This document shows positions 37,599 through 46,306 of a stretch of DNA of 64,000 nt, piece by piece. This DNA is from Duncaniella muricolitica. GTDB lineage: Bacteria; Bacteroidota; Bacteroidia; Bacteroidales; Muribaculaceae. The notes below the pieces were generated by a model. That model saw only the letters and a program-made list of their open reading frames with translations. It was not told the DNA's origin and did no database searches. A program made the position numbers and the translations under genes. The stretch spans positions 3,960,464 to 4,024,463 of the forward strand of contig CP061009.1 in assembly GCA_025808375.1 (NCBI GenBank). Reading direction: 5' to 3'. How positions within the stretch are numbered: position 1 is the stretch's first letter; each line of letters opens with the position of its first letter.

Positions 37599-40067
37599 TT
37601 AGTTGACCACCATAATCTTTGCAACCACATCGCCTGTCGATGTCGAGGAGTAGGACGAGTCGCCCTGACTGGAGGACGCAAGCACATAGTAGACACCGCT
37701 GCGCACACGCGAGCCGTTCATAGAACAGCCGTCCCACAGGGCCGTGCCTCCCTCCGACGTGGTCTGATAGACGAGATTCATCGACGAGTCAACTATCTTG
37801 ACCAGCGAGTTTTCCATAAGTCCGGTTATCGTAATCCATCCCGAATAGTCGGGCGTCACAGGATTGGGATAGGCATAGACCTCGGAATAGTCATCCTTGG
37901 TCGGACCCGAAGTAGAGGAGTATTCATAGAGGCCGGCAAGAGTGCCGACAAATATCGAGTTGCCTGTCGGGTCGGCATGAAGGGCGGTGATGGTGTTGGA
38001 GGGAAGCGGAGAGTTGGTGGTGGTGAAATGCGAGATTATACGGTCGCCGTCCTCACTGACCAGAAAGAGGCCTGAAGCGGCTGTAGCTATCCACTTGCGG
38101 TTGGAATTGTCAACGGCCATGGCCACAATCTTATCGCTCTCCAGGAGATAGTCGGCCAGACCGGAACCGTCGTTGCGCGGCACCTTGATACGGTTGATGC
38201 GGAAGTCACTGTCACATGCCTTGGACGGATTGGTAATCGAAATCACACCCGAGGTAGAGCCCAGCCATACATGTCCGCGCTTATCCTCGATCATGCAGGT
38301 CCATAGCATCGGCTTGAACGACTTACCGTCCTGGTCGATAGGTTCGCTGTTGACCAAGGCAATGTCATCGGACACATTACCGGGAGTGCCACGCCGGTCG
38401 ACGGCCAGAAATCCGCGGTTATTATCACTGTCTATTGCAAACAGCATGGACGAGTGACGGCAAAAAAGCAGTTTGATGTCGCGCGAATGGATAAAATCGG
38501 CATAATCGGGCACAATCCAGTCATCGCTCTTGAGCCCGCTCAGATCGGCGGCTCTCCGCTTGGCGGCCGGAAGCATGATTATTGATTTGTCAGGAAGCGC
38601 GGTCATCGAAGCGACCCAGAGATTGCCTTCACTGTCGATAGTGACAGCCATGGTGCCCCAATAATAGTTTCCATACAGTTTCATCGGAGCGTTGTTTCCG
38701 TCAATCTTCAAGACCACCTTGTCGCCCTCCACGACATAGAGGCCCTCATTGCCGCTGCCGATAAATAGACGCTCGGGATAGTCAGGGTCTTCGGCTATCT
38801 GGGTCGGAGAATATATGTAATCTCCGCCACGGTTAATGGCATTGTTGCCCGGACTCGTATTGGCCGTGGCCCCGGTAGGATTTATGTTTGACACCTCTCC
38901 TTTACCGACCATGTTGAGACACAGACGCTTGGTGTAGAACTCACTGCTCCCGACAGGGTGAGCCTGGTTCATACCGAGATTGGCTATGTAGAAGCGCGAG
39001 GGGTCATTGGAGGGAAACATGTTGCACACCTCATTGAAGGTGATGGCATCGGACGGCACCGACTTGTCGCGCAACACGGTCACACTGCCGTCGGAAGCCA
39101 CGGAGTAGTTGCCGAGGCCGCTCTCGTCGGCAAGCCATATCGACGACAGTCCGTCATATGCGGCAAACAGATTGCCCTTGAACTCGGCGGGGAGCGACAT
39201 GTCGACTGCCACAGAGTTATGCCCGGTGAAATGACATATGCGGCCGTCATCCGAGATAAAGCATGCCACACCCTCTTTATCGGTTGTAATGGCCGACAAC
39301 TTATAGTCACGTGTGTCGCTGTCCTGTATCAGGACCGAACCGTCATCCCTGACCTCAATAGTCCCGGCATGATTATAGCGTATGGAGGCAAAGAGCGTGC
39401 GCTCCTCGTTCATAGGCACCGCCTGTCTGAACAGGTCATAATATTCGGCAGTAACCCTGTAATTATCGTAATTGTTGATGGGACGGCCGCGCTCGATACA
39501 CATAAGTTTGTATTTCCATTCGACATGGGCCGAGGGCGCGAGCAATATGTGGCGCGGAGTGACAATGACTGTGCTTATGTCACGGTTATATATACCCGAC
39601 TCCCTTACCTCCAGACGGTCAAGGTCATAGATGACGAGGCCGAAGGCTGTGGCAACAAACATGTCGTTGCCGTCAAACACGATGTCGTTGAGGCTCTTCT
39701 CCACATTGGCTGTCGCGTCCTTAATCTCCGGAAGGTTCACTCGCGAGCCGTCAGGCAATATCATGTCGATGTTGCCGTTGCTGTAAGCCACGGCAAGCAT
39801 GTCGCGCTCTGAGTTATAACGGGCAAACTTGATAGTGAAGTCCGACAGCTCCTTGCCTCCTTCATAAAACCGTGTCTCGTCGGCTTTCTTGTCATAGTAA
39901 TAAAGGCATCCGCCGGTGACATACCACACCCCCTTGCCTGTGTCTATCAGGTCGGAAAACTCTCCGTGCACGGGATACTGCCGCCAACTGCCCGTGGCAA
40001 TCTGGGCGTGTACAGGCAGTAATGCCATAAGAGACAACAATATATATATTATCCGCTGTTTCATCAT
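37599..40067 (-). CDS. porZ: PorZ-like beta-propeller protein with type IX sorting tail
   Basis: An 822-residue exported protein from the ATG at 40067 (MMKQRIIYILLSLMALLPVHA). After the signal comes GSWRQYPVHGEFSDLIDTGK and a series of propeller blades with GVWYVTGGCLYYYD, NLWVASM, HVWLGSTSGV and IFVGTLAGLYEY motifs. The C-terminal 90 residues form a type IX sorting tail (YPNPVTPDYSGWITITGL, then LWDGCSMNG and SGVYYVLASS). This is the plan of PorZ, the surface component that supplies A-LPS to the type IX sortase. It starts four bases after the rdgB stop, so they share a transcript. The symbol is inferred from architecture. Confidence 0.8.
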   Translation of the reverse strand: MMKQRIIYILLSLMALLPVHAQIATGSWRQYPVHGEFSDLIDTGKGVWYVTGGCLYYYDKKADETRFYEGGKELSDFTIKFARYNSERDMLAVAYSNGNIDMILPDGSRVNLPEIKDATANVEKSLNDIVFDGNDMFVATAFGLVIYDLDRLEVRESGIYNRDISTVIVTPRHILLAPSAHVEWKYKLMCIERGRPINNYDNYRVTAEYYDLFRQAVPMNEERTLFASIRYNHAGTIEVRDDGSVLIQDSDTRDYKLSAITTDKEGVACFISDDGRICHFTGHNSVAVDMSLPAEFKGNLFAAYDGLSSIWLADESGLGNYSVASDGSVTVLRDKSVPSDAITFNEVCNMFPSNDPSRFYIANLGMNQAHPVGSSEFYTKRLCLNMVGKGEVSNINPTGATANTSPGNNAINRGGDYIYSPTQIAEDPDYPERLFIGSGNEGLYVVEGDKVVLKIDGNNAPMKLYGNYYWGTMAVTIDSEGNLWVASMTALPDKSIIMLPAAKRRAADLSGLKSDDWIVPDYADFIHSRDIKLLFCRHSSMLFAIDSDNNRGFLAVDRRGTPGNVSDDIALVNSEPIDQDGKSFKPMLWTCMIEDKRGHVWLGSTSGVISITNPSKACDSDFRINRIKVPRNDGSGLADYLLESDKIVAMAVDNSNRKWIATAASGLFLVSEDGDRIISHFTTTNSPLPSNTITALHADPTGNSIFVGTLAGLYEYSSTSGPTKDDYSEVYAYPNPVTPDYSGWITITGLMENSLVKIVDSSMNLVYQTTSEGGTALWDGCSMNGSRVRSGVYYVLASSSQGDSSYSSTSTGDVVAKIMVVN

Positions 40068-40071
40068 AATG

Positions 40072-40653
40072 TCAGTCCATCGTGTCGAGATATTCCATAA
40101 GTGCAGCCGTGGCCCGTCCGCGGTGGCTGATGGCGTTTTTGGCATCGGCACTCATCATGGCAAACGACAGTTCGCCCCCTTCGGGCCGAAACACGGGGTC
40201 GTAGCCAAATCCGCCCTCACCCTGAGGCGCGGTAAGTATCTCGCCTTCCACCCTACCCTCAAAGGTCAGTTCACGGCCGTTGAGTATCAGCGCGATGACT
40301 GTCACAAAGCGAGCCGAGCGGTCTGTGACACCCTCCATATTGTCAAGTAGCAGACGCATGTTTGCCACACTGTCGTGGCCCGGGCCGGCATAGCGGGCCG
40401 AATAGACACCCGGCGCGCCGCCGAGCGCATCGACCATAAGCCCCGTATCATCAGCAAAGCAGTCATATCCGTAATGCTCCTTGACATAGCGGGCCTTCTG
40501 AAGAGCGTTGCCTGCAAGAGTGTCGGCAGTCTCGGGGATGTCGTCATGACATCCGATGTCTGACAGCGACAATATGTGAAATCTCTCCCCGACGATGCGA
40601 CGCAGCTCGGAGAGTTTATGCTGATTGTTGGTGGCAAATACTATTTCCTGCAT
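40072..40653 (-). CDS. rdgB: XTP/dITP diphosphatase
   Basis: A 193-residue house-cleaning nucleotide pyrophosphatase that removes XTP, ITP and dITP. Diagnostic segments are IVFATNNQHKLSELRRIVG at the N-terminus, CFADDTGLMVDALGGAPGVY with the metal-binding acids, EGGFGYDPVF and MSADAKNAISHRGRA. Length is normal. The PorZ-like gene follows after four bases. The fucosyltransferase-like gene lies 66 bases upstream on the same strand. Confidence 0.97.
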   Translation of the reverse strand: MQEIVFATNNQHKLSELRRIVGERFHILSLSDIGCHDDIPETADTLAGNALQKARYVKEHYGYDCFADDTGLMVDALGGAPGVYSARYAGPGHDSVANMRLLLDNMEGVTDRSARFVTVIALILNGRELTFEGRVEGEILTAPQGEGGFGYDPVFRPEGGELSFAMMSADAKNAISHRGRATAALMEYLDTMD

Positions 40654-40719
40654 AGAGTGTTGGATAATGCGTTAATAGATATAACGTTCTTATGGGCGAT
40701 TTATTGAATAGCGCGGCAA

Positions 40720-41577
40720 TTATCGGTCTCTGCTGTCGGGTGACACCATGATTTGCAGCGGAGTGTCGCCCAACACCGCGGCAAGGTCGGTAAACGAGCT
40801 GTAAAAGCTGCCGAGAATCCGGCTTGTCGACGCGAGAGCCCACAGGTCGGCCGTGGCGTGCATCATGCCACGCAGTGTGTCGCGGCTCACGTTGTCGTCG
40901 CCACATATGATTTTGTCGCCAAACCGGCCGGTGAGTTCTCTCATGACTCCCGCATCGTCGGTGGCGAGAAAAAAACGTGTCAGCGGCTCTTGCTGCAATA
41001 TCCGCTCCATCTCACCGACAAACAGGTGGAGCGGACTGTCCTCGATTGACCTCACATTGTCGGTGCGGCGTATGTGCACCCCTACCGTATGGGCGTCAAA
41101 CCGTGACGTGCGGCTTTCTATAATCTTTGCCACTGCCTGAGAGGGCTTGAACATCATACGCATGCGCTCTGCATCATACCCCCCTATCGAAAGGCCCGAA
41201 ATAATGAGTATATTGCCTTTCATCGAGCAGATTTCCTGCCGCAGAGCCTCGTCACGGCCGCAATATCCGATGAGATTGGACGTGTCGGAATATACCGCCT
41301 TATAGGCGAGGGTCTGATAGATGGTTGACGCATACAGATTTTTTTTTCGCGGCATCTCCCATTTCAGAGCATACTCGACATCCGACGGCTCATAGAGCGT
41401 TATATCGTCAGGCAGAGGACAGAACAGCTCATTGAAGGGGGCCCGCAACTCGTTACTGCTGTGCCATATGACTCTGAGCCGGCGATCGGATGCCGACGCC
41501 AGCCTGCATGCGGTGGCTATGGCCCGCATGCGGTTACACAACCCGCCTATGGCGTTGATGTCTAAGTGATCTCTCAT
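40720..41577 (-). CDS. Fucosyltransferase-like glycosyltransferase
   Basis: A 285-residue protein. It opens with INAIGGLCNRMRAIATACRL, like the GGLGN/NRL start of GT11 and NodZ/GT23 fucosyltransferases. In the middle it has VGVHIRRTDN, the H-x-R-R-x-D motif that binds GDP-fucose in those families. Near the C-terminus it has LASTSRILGSFYSSFTDLAA, the conserved S-x-FS-x-x-A type end. It has no membrane segment. It is probably an inverting fucosyltransferase of surface glycans. Its ATG lies only two or three bases after the predicted transcript start, so the message may be almost leaderless. Confidence 0.8.
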   Translation of the reverse strand: MRDHLDINAIGGLCNRMRAIATACRLASASDRRLRVIWHSSNELRAPFNELFCPLPDDITLYEPSDVEYALKWEMPRKKNLYASTIYQTLAYKAVYSDTSNLIGYCGRDEALRQEICSMKGNILIISGLSIGGYDAERMRMMFKPSQAVAKIIESRTSRFDAHTVGVHIRRTDNVRSIEDSPLHLFVGEMERILQQEPLTRFFLATDDAGVMRELTGRFGDKIICGDDNVSRDTLRGMMHATADLWALASTSRILGSFYSSFTDLAAVLGDTPLQIMVSPDSRDR

Positions 41578-41584
41578 ATTTTTG

Positions 41585-41615
41585 CAAAATTACAGCTAAA
41601 AATATATATGACAAA
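41585..41615 (-). promoter_or_regulatory. Bacteroidetes-type promoter of the fucosyltransferase-like gene
   Basis: On the minus strand, TTTG (41612-41615), a 19-base spacer and TAATTTTG (41585-41592) match the consensus exactly. The expected transcript start, near 41579-41580, is almost at the ATG (41577). The upstream box lies just beyond the outer edge of the aspD terminator stem (41618). Confidence 0.75.
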
Positions 41616-41617
41616 GA

Positions 41618-41677
41618 CGCGTAACGACAAAAGTCACACAAGAAGCATGGTTTTTGTGTGACTTTTGTCGTTACGCG
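41618..41677 (-). terminator. Terminator of aspD, 24-bp perfect stem
   Basis: Arms 41618-41641 and 41654-41677 are perfectly complementary over 24 bases with a 12-base loop. It lies 24 bases after the aspD stop. The T-rich stretch that follows on the minus strand is broken (TCTTTGTC). The stem is therefore strong but the U tract weak. Confidence 0.75.
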
Positions 41678-41700
41678 CCTCGTGTCTGAAGCGGCGTGTG

Positions 41701-43344
41701 TCAGCCGGAGGTGGCTTTGATATATTCTCCGTGATATTGGTCAAGGATGTGGCGGATGGCGGTGCCGATGTGGAGATAGGCGTCGCGGTCGAGGTTGGCC
41801 AGCGAGGCGCGCACCGACCACTTGGGGCCGTCAAAACCGTCTCCGTTAAGAAGCACGATGGCCGTCTGGTTGGCCAGACGTATCACGAAGTCAATCGGCT
41901 CGTAGTTTTTATCGAGATAATCGGCAAACTCTTCGCCATAAAACTTTTTGGCCCACACCATGAGGTCGATTTCGCTGTAATAGCCGGCACGGTTGGGGTC
42001 AGGCAGCAGGGTGAAGCCGGTTGTGCTCCAGAGGTCGTGCAGACGGCGGTGTATTATCTCTATGAGTTTGGGCTGCAGCTCGTCGGCATGCAGATAGGCC
42101 ATGGCCGAGAAGAGAGCCATCTGCACCTGCTGGGGTGTGGAGAGTCCGGCCGTATGGTTGAGCCCCACGAGGCGCGAGTCGGCCACGAGACGGTCGATAA
42201 ACTTCAGCCCCGAGGGGTCGAGCGTCAGCGAGCTGTAACGGCGGGCGAGGATGGCTTTCTTGTCGTCGGGAAGCTCGGCAAGCAGGTCGTCAAAGACATT
42301 GTTGCCCTGACGGAGAGCCATGGCTGCGACTCGCCAGCCCGTAGCTCCGAAATATTTGGAGTAGGAATAGAGGCAGAGCGTGTTGTAGGGGAGCACATAC
42401 ATCAGCGAGCGAAATCCCTTGATAAAGGTGCCGTAGACATCGTCGGTGATAATCATGAGCCGCGGGTTGTCTTTCTTCACCACTTCCACAAGCCGCTCGA
42501 GCACCTGGGTGGAGAGACACACGCTCGGCGGATTGGAGGGATTGGTGATGCACACGGCCTTGACAGCGGGGTCGCGCAGCTTGTCGATCTCCTCGGGCGG
42601 GAACTGCCAGTCATGATAGCCATACTGCTCCACCTTGTTGGCACTCACGGTGACGACTTCGAGGCCAAACTCGTCGAGACGCGGTATCTCGAGATAGGGC
42701 GTGAAGCAGGGGGTGAGAAGTGCTATCTTGTCGCCCCGCTGCATGAGGAAGTTGGCTTGGAGAGTATTGAACACATAACACATTCCTGCCGTGGAGCCCT
42801 CGGTGGCAAAGAGGTCATAGACGGTGGTGTCGTCGCCTCCGCCCATGGCCCAGCGCAGATAGTCGCGGGTGATGAGCTCGGTATACTTCAATATGCGCGG
42901 AGGGGTGGGATAATGGTCGCCAAGTATGCCGTCGACCAGCTCAAAGACGAGTTCGTCGGGGTCGGCCTTGTGGGGCTCGCCGGTCATGTAAGTGTAATAG
43001 TGGCGCAACACGTGCGAGCCCTTGTCGTCGGCATGGGCGTCGAGAAAGTCGAGAAAACGTCGGGCCACACCGTCCTGTAAGGGCGACGAGGCTATGCCGA
43101 TGGGCTCGTCATACATGCGTCTCTCCGACTCGCTGACAGCAAACTGTCCGAGAAGAAAGAAAGCCTTTCGCGGAAACGACAGGAGCCAGTTGGGATTGCC
43201 GCGGCCAGCGTTGAGAAATGTAGCCGTGGAGCATCGGGCATCCTTTTGGGCAAGACTTATGAGTGTGCCTTTGATTTCAAACGGACTCATCTCTGAGAGC
43301 TTGCGCTCAAAGTTACGGTCCTCGGGATTTACGGGTAATGACAT
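41701..43344 (-). CDS. aspD: Bifunctional aspartate aminotransferase/aspartate 4-decarboxylase
   Basis: A 547-residue PLP enzyme that converts L-aspartate to L-alanine and CO2, with aminotransferase side activity. Length and motifs fit AspD: EMSPFEIKGTLISLAQ near the start, FLNAGRGNPNW, YDLFATEGSTAGMCYVF, ITNPSNPPSV, DDVYGTF, and the PLP-binding Lys in SYSKYFGATGWR. The ATG at 43344 (MSLPVNPEDRN) is chosen because homologues start here; the frame is open further up through the leader hairpin. The aspartate:alanine antiporter gene aspT, its frequent partner, is not adjacent. Confidence 0.93.
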   Translation of the reverse strand: MSLPVNPEDRNFERKLSEMSPFEIKGTLISLAQKDARCSTATFLNAGRGNPNWLLSFPRKAFFLLGQFAVSESERRMYDEPIGIASSPLQDGVARRFLDFLDAHADDKGSHVLRHYYTYMTGEPHKADPDELVFELVDGILGDHYPTPPRILKYTELITRDYLRWAMGGGDDTTVYDLFATEGSTAGMCYVFNTLQANFLMQRGDKIALLTPCFTPYLEIPRLDEFGLEVVTVSANKVEQYGYHDWQFPPEEIDKLRDPAVKAVCITNPSNPPSVCLSTQVLERLVEVVKKDNPRLMIITDDVYGTFIKGFRSLMYVLPYNTLCLYSYSKYFGATGWRVAAMALRQGNNVFDDLLAELPDDKKAILARRYSSLTLDPSGLKFIDRLVADSRLVGLNHTAGLSTPQQVQMALFSAMAYLHADELQPKLIEIIHRRLHDLWSTTGFTLLPDPNRAGYYSEIDLMVWAKKFYGEEFADYLDKNYEPIDFVIRLANQTAIVLLNGDGFDGPKWSVRASLANLDRDAYLHIGTAIRHILDQYHGEYIKATSG

Positions 43345-43347
43345 ATG

Positions 43348-43396
43348 AAAAAAAATTCGATAACTGTTAGACTTTAACTTTCTAACAGTCATCGAA
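43348..43396 (-). promoter_or_regulatory. Terminator-like hairpin in the aspD leader
   Basis: On the minus strand, two 16-base arms (43381-43396 and 43356-43371, one mismatch) with a nine-base loop are followed at once by eight T (43355-43348), and then by the aspD ATG three bases later. This has the form of an intrinsic terminator directly before the coding region, as expected for transcription attenuation. No antiterminator or ligand fold is evident in the short leader. Confidence 0.65.
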
Positions 43397-43479
43397 TGTT
43401 GAATGTTTATGCCTCGGGGATACAAATGTTTTGCAAATAATCCGCAAACCTTTTGTCCACCCTTTTGTATCCTTATCCC

Positions 43480-44430
43480 TCACTGCTGCTTCACCAGCCC
43501 GACATAGTCGGCATATCCGGCCGCGGCCATCTCGTCGAGCGGGATGAAACGCAGGGCGGCCGAGTTGATACAGTAACGCAGTCCGCCGTCGTCCTGCGGT
43601 CCGTCGGTAAAGACATGGCCAAGATGCGAGCCCGAAGAGGCCGAACGCACCTCGGTGCGCACCCGTCCGTAGGAAGTGTCAAGGTGACGGTCTATGAGAG
43701 CGTCATCTATAGGACGTGAGAAGGCCGGCCATCCGCAGCCCGAGTTGTATTTTCTTGTGGAGACAAACAGCGGAGTGCCGTCGACAATATCGACATATAT
43801 GCCCGGACGAAACTCGTTGTCATACTCGTTGACATAAGGCTGCTCGGTGGCCGCATGCTGCGTGACCTCCCACTGGAGTGGAGTCAGACGCGCCTTGAGA
43901 GCCTCCTTGTCGGCGGCAGCGGCGCGGGGTTTCATCTCGCGGGCCTCCTTGAAAAGCGCGGGGTCGACGTGACAATAGCCGTCGGGATGCTTGTATAGAT
44001 AGTCCTGATGATACTCCTCGGCCGGATAGAAGTTGAGCAACTGACCTGTCTCCACGGCAAGCGGCTGAGTGTTGCGCCGCTGTATGGTGGCCATCTGGGC
44101 ATCTATGACAGGGCGGTCGGCCGGGTCGGTGTAATATATGCCGGTGCGGTATTGCGTGCCCGAGTCACCCCCCTGCCGGTTGAGCGACAGCGGGTCAATG
44201 CTTCTGAAATAGAGACACAGCAGGTCGGTGAGGCCTACGATGGCATCATCATAAGTCACCTCGACAGTCTCGGCGGCCTGAGTGCGGCCGGTGCAGACCT
44301 CTTCATAGGTCGGCGAGGCCACTACACTGTTGGCATAGCCCGCACGGGCCGACTGCACTCCGGGCACGAGCGAAAAGAGATGGGCTGTGCCCCAGAAACA
44401 TCCTCCGGCAAGATATATGGTCTTAATCAT
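43480..44430 (-). CDS. msrAB: Methionine sulfoxide reductase MsrA/MsrB fusion
   Basis: A 316-residue fusion that repairs both stereoisomers of methionine sulfoxide. The N-terminal MsrA part (about 1-160) has IYLAGGCFWGTAHLF with the catalytic Cys, then GDSGTQYRTGIYY and YPAEEYHQDYL. The C-terminal MsrB part (about 180-310) has YNSGCGWPAFSRPI, SGSHLGHVFTDGP and RYCINSAALRF with the catalytic Cys. The two CxxC zinc pairs of some MsrB proteins are not evident. No signal peptide is visible, so it is probably cytoplasmic. It stands upstream of aspD on the same strand, with a terminator of the next gene behind it. Confidence 0.96.
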   Translation of the reverse strand: MIKTIYLAGGCFWGTAHLFSLVPGVQSARAGYANSVVASPTYEEVCTGRTQAAETVEVTYDDAIVGLTDLLCLYFRSIDPLSLNRQGGDSGTQYRTGIYYTDPADRPVIDAQMATIQRRNTQPLAVETGQLLNFYPAEEYHQDYLYKHPDGYCHVDPALFKEAREMKPRAAAADKEALKARLTPLQWEVTQHAATEQPYVNEYDNEFRPGIYVDIVDGTPLFVSTRKYNSGCGWPAFSRPIDDALIDRHLDTSYGRVRTEVRSASSGSHLGHVFTDGPQDDGGLRYCINSAALRFIPLDEMAAAGYADYVGLVKQQ

Positions 44431-44486
44431 AAACTGATATTTTTATTACCGGCAAATATAACTAAAAACCTCCGTGAAACAAAAGA

Positions 44487-44536
44487 AAAACGGATGATAA
44501 GAGAGTATTTAACAACACCCTCTTATCATCCGTTTT
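44487..44536 (-). terminator. Intrinsic terminator after the secreted hydrolase gene
   Basis: A perfect 17-base stem, AAAACGGATGATAAGAG at 44487-44503 and its complement at 44520-44536, with a 16-base loop. On the minus strand the stem ends in TTTT, and the run continues as TCTTTTG. It lies 20 bases after the stop of the hydrolase gene. Confidence 0.85.
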
Positions 44537-44555
44537 ATCCGTTTGGGCCACTATC

Positions 44556-46193
44556 CTATCGGATAACGACTTTGCGTGAGGCGGAGCCCCGGCGTTCGAT
44601 ATAGATGCCCGGGGTGACGGGTGACCCGAAGAGCCTTATGCCCTGAAGAGTATAGTAACTGACAGGCGCGTCCGTGTCAGAGACGCCGATCGAGATTTCA
44701 TCAAAGCCCGAAGTGAGGCCCGAGCCAGTCATTGAGGCAAGGTCGACGTCGATGGAGGCGGCATAGACGCGCTCGGGATCATAGTATTCGGCGCAACTGT
44801 TGACCATATCGGCGAGATTGGGCTGAAGCACTCCGCGGAAGAGTTCACGTCCGTTGACCGTAAGCACCACTTCCTTGCCGAGCTCCACGAGCTTGTCACT
44901 GAGATATATCCTGAAACGTCCCTGCGTGGCCGGCGTGTAGGTCTTGTGGATCCTGATCGGGAGGGTCGCGGTGTATTGTGTGAGCCACTCGTCCACCACA
45001 GTGCGGGCCACCGACACCTTCATGTCTATGTTGTTGCCATTGATGTCCATCTCGTAATAGGTGCGCTCATAGTCGGAGTCAGCCGAAGCCGACTCGCTGC
45101 GCTCTATGACATGAAGGTTATAGAAGCCCGTACGGAAACGTCCGTCCATCGCATAGTTCTCCCAGCGCACATGCTTTGGATTGGTGACACGGGTGCGCTC
45201 GGCCAGCAGATGGGAGATGCGATAGTCGCCTCCGAGGTTATGGCCCACGCCCGGGACAATGGTGACATTATGGGCATACCCTTCGGGGTCGCTATGCTGA
45301 AGAGCATTGAGATACTCGTCTGCATAGGCTGTGAGTGTCGAGCGTCCGTAGGTGGTGTCGAGCTGGCCGGTGCGTATGGCAAAATAGATGTTGCGGAGAT
45401 TTTCGGCAGGCGCGTTGACCAGAGGCTCGCCTCCGGCCATCGGACCGACACCGGCAAGATAGTCGGCATAGAACGATGCGAGACGCTGAGTGCCGTAAGC
45501 TCCCTCGGAGACACCCATAAAATAGAGGCGGTCACTGTCGATGTCGCTGCGCAGAAAAGCCTGACGGATTACTTTTTCCCACACCCACTGCTTTGATTTA
45601 AAAAACCAGCGATACCAGTTTTGTATACCGTTGGGGATACGGGGCACAAAATATATGCTCGGGTCGTCATGACCCTGCGCGGCCACCACCTTCATGTTGG
45701 CGATTTCGCTCGACACCGGGCCTGAGCCGTGAAGGAGTATAAACATTGGCATCGGACCCGAAGGGGTGCCCTTGGTGCCTATGTTGTATTGCATCTTGGC
45801 ATCTGGTCCTTCATATTTGTAAGGCTCGTTAGGCTCATTGAAATACGGCTCAAGCGAGGTGGGTATGGTGTAGGAGACGAGATTGCCGGGAAACGGCTTG
45901 AGCGAGCGGCGCAAATCCTGCTCTTTCTTGTCGACGACAGTAAACTTGTTGTTGGCCTTGGCCCATTCCTCCCATATGCGTGCTGTGACTGCCGCCACAT
46001 CGTCATGAGCTATGGTGTAGTCGCTCTTGTAAACGGCCGGGGCATATACGCCGTCAATCTGGCCTTCGAGACACTCGATAAAGTGATTGGTTACGGCTGT
46101 GTAGTCAAAGTCGGCCGGAAGCGGAGCCGGATCGGCGGCCATGGCGGGCAATGCTAACGCGCCGGTGATAAGCGGAGTGATAAGTCGTTTCAT
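44556..46193 (-). CDS. Secreted alpha/beta hydrolase with type IX-like tail
   Basis: A 545-residue exported protein (signal MKRLITPLITGALALPAMAA). The middle has an alpha/beta-hydrolase fold: FILLHGSGPVSSE for the oxyanion region, FMGVSEGAYGTQRL with the nucleophile Ser in GxSxG, and VPGVGHNLGG with the catalytic His. It resembles secreted esterases of the PHB-depolymerase-like group; substrate unknown. The last 40 residues (YYTLQGIRLFGSPVTPGIYI to KVVIR) are a type IX-like sorting tail nearly identical in pattern to that of the next gene upstream. A terminator follows. Confidence 0.8.
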   Translation of the reverse strand: MKRLITPLITGALALPAMAADPAPLPADFDYTAVTNHFIECLEGQIDGVYAPAVYKSDYTIAHDDVAAVTARIWEEWAKANNKFTVVDKKEQDLRRSLKPFPGNLVSYTIPTSLEPYFNEPNEPYKYEGPDAKMQYNIGTKGTPSGPMPMFILLHGSGPVSSEIANMKVVAAQGHDDPSIYFVPRIPNGIQNWYRWFFKSKQWVWEKVIRQAFLRSDIDSDRLYFMGVSEGAYGTQRLASFYADYLAGVGPMAGGEPLVNAPAENLRNIYFAIRTGQLDTTYGRSTLTAYADEYLNALQHSDPEGYAHNVTIVPGVGHNLGGDYRISHLLAERTRVTNPKHVRWENYAMDGRFRTGFYNLHVIERSESASADSDYERTYYEMDINGNNIDMKVSVARTVVDEWLTQYTATLPIRIHKTYTPATQGRFRIYLSDKLVELGKEVVLTVNGRELFRGVLQPNLADMVNSCAEYYDPERVYAASIDVDLASMTGSGLTSGFDEISIGVSDTDAPVSYYTLQGIRLFGSPVTPGIYIERRGSASRKVVIR

Positions 46194-46232
46194 TAATAGA
46201 GTAATTAACAGACTGGTATATTTTAATACGTT

Positions 46233-46274
46233 GAGAACGGGAGCAGTTACTTAAAATGTCCACCTCCCGTTCTC
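46233..46274. repeat. Inverted repeat between secreted-protein genes
   Basis: GAGAACGGGAG (46233-46243) and CTCCCGTTCTC (46264-46274) are perfectly complementary with a 20-base loop. There is no clear T run on either side, so it may be a weak terminator or an RNA stabiliser between two minus-strand genes. Confidence 0.6.
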
Positions 46275-46306
46275 TGCGTCCTCTACAGGACTATGTCAGT
46301 CGCTGA

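Noticed and set aside
38958..39812. Open frame of 284 codons opposite the PorZ-like gene
   Set aside because: Antisense shadow of a propeller gene.
41665..43080. Open frame of 471 codons on the plus strand opposite aspD
   Set aside because: Antisense shadow of a well-identified gene, with no recognisable protein features.
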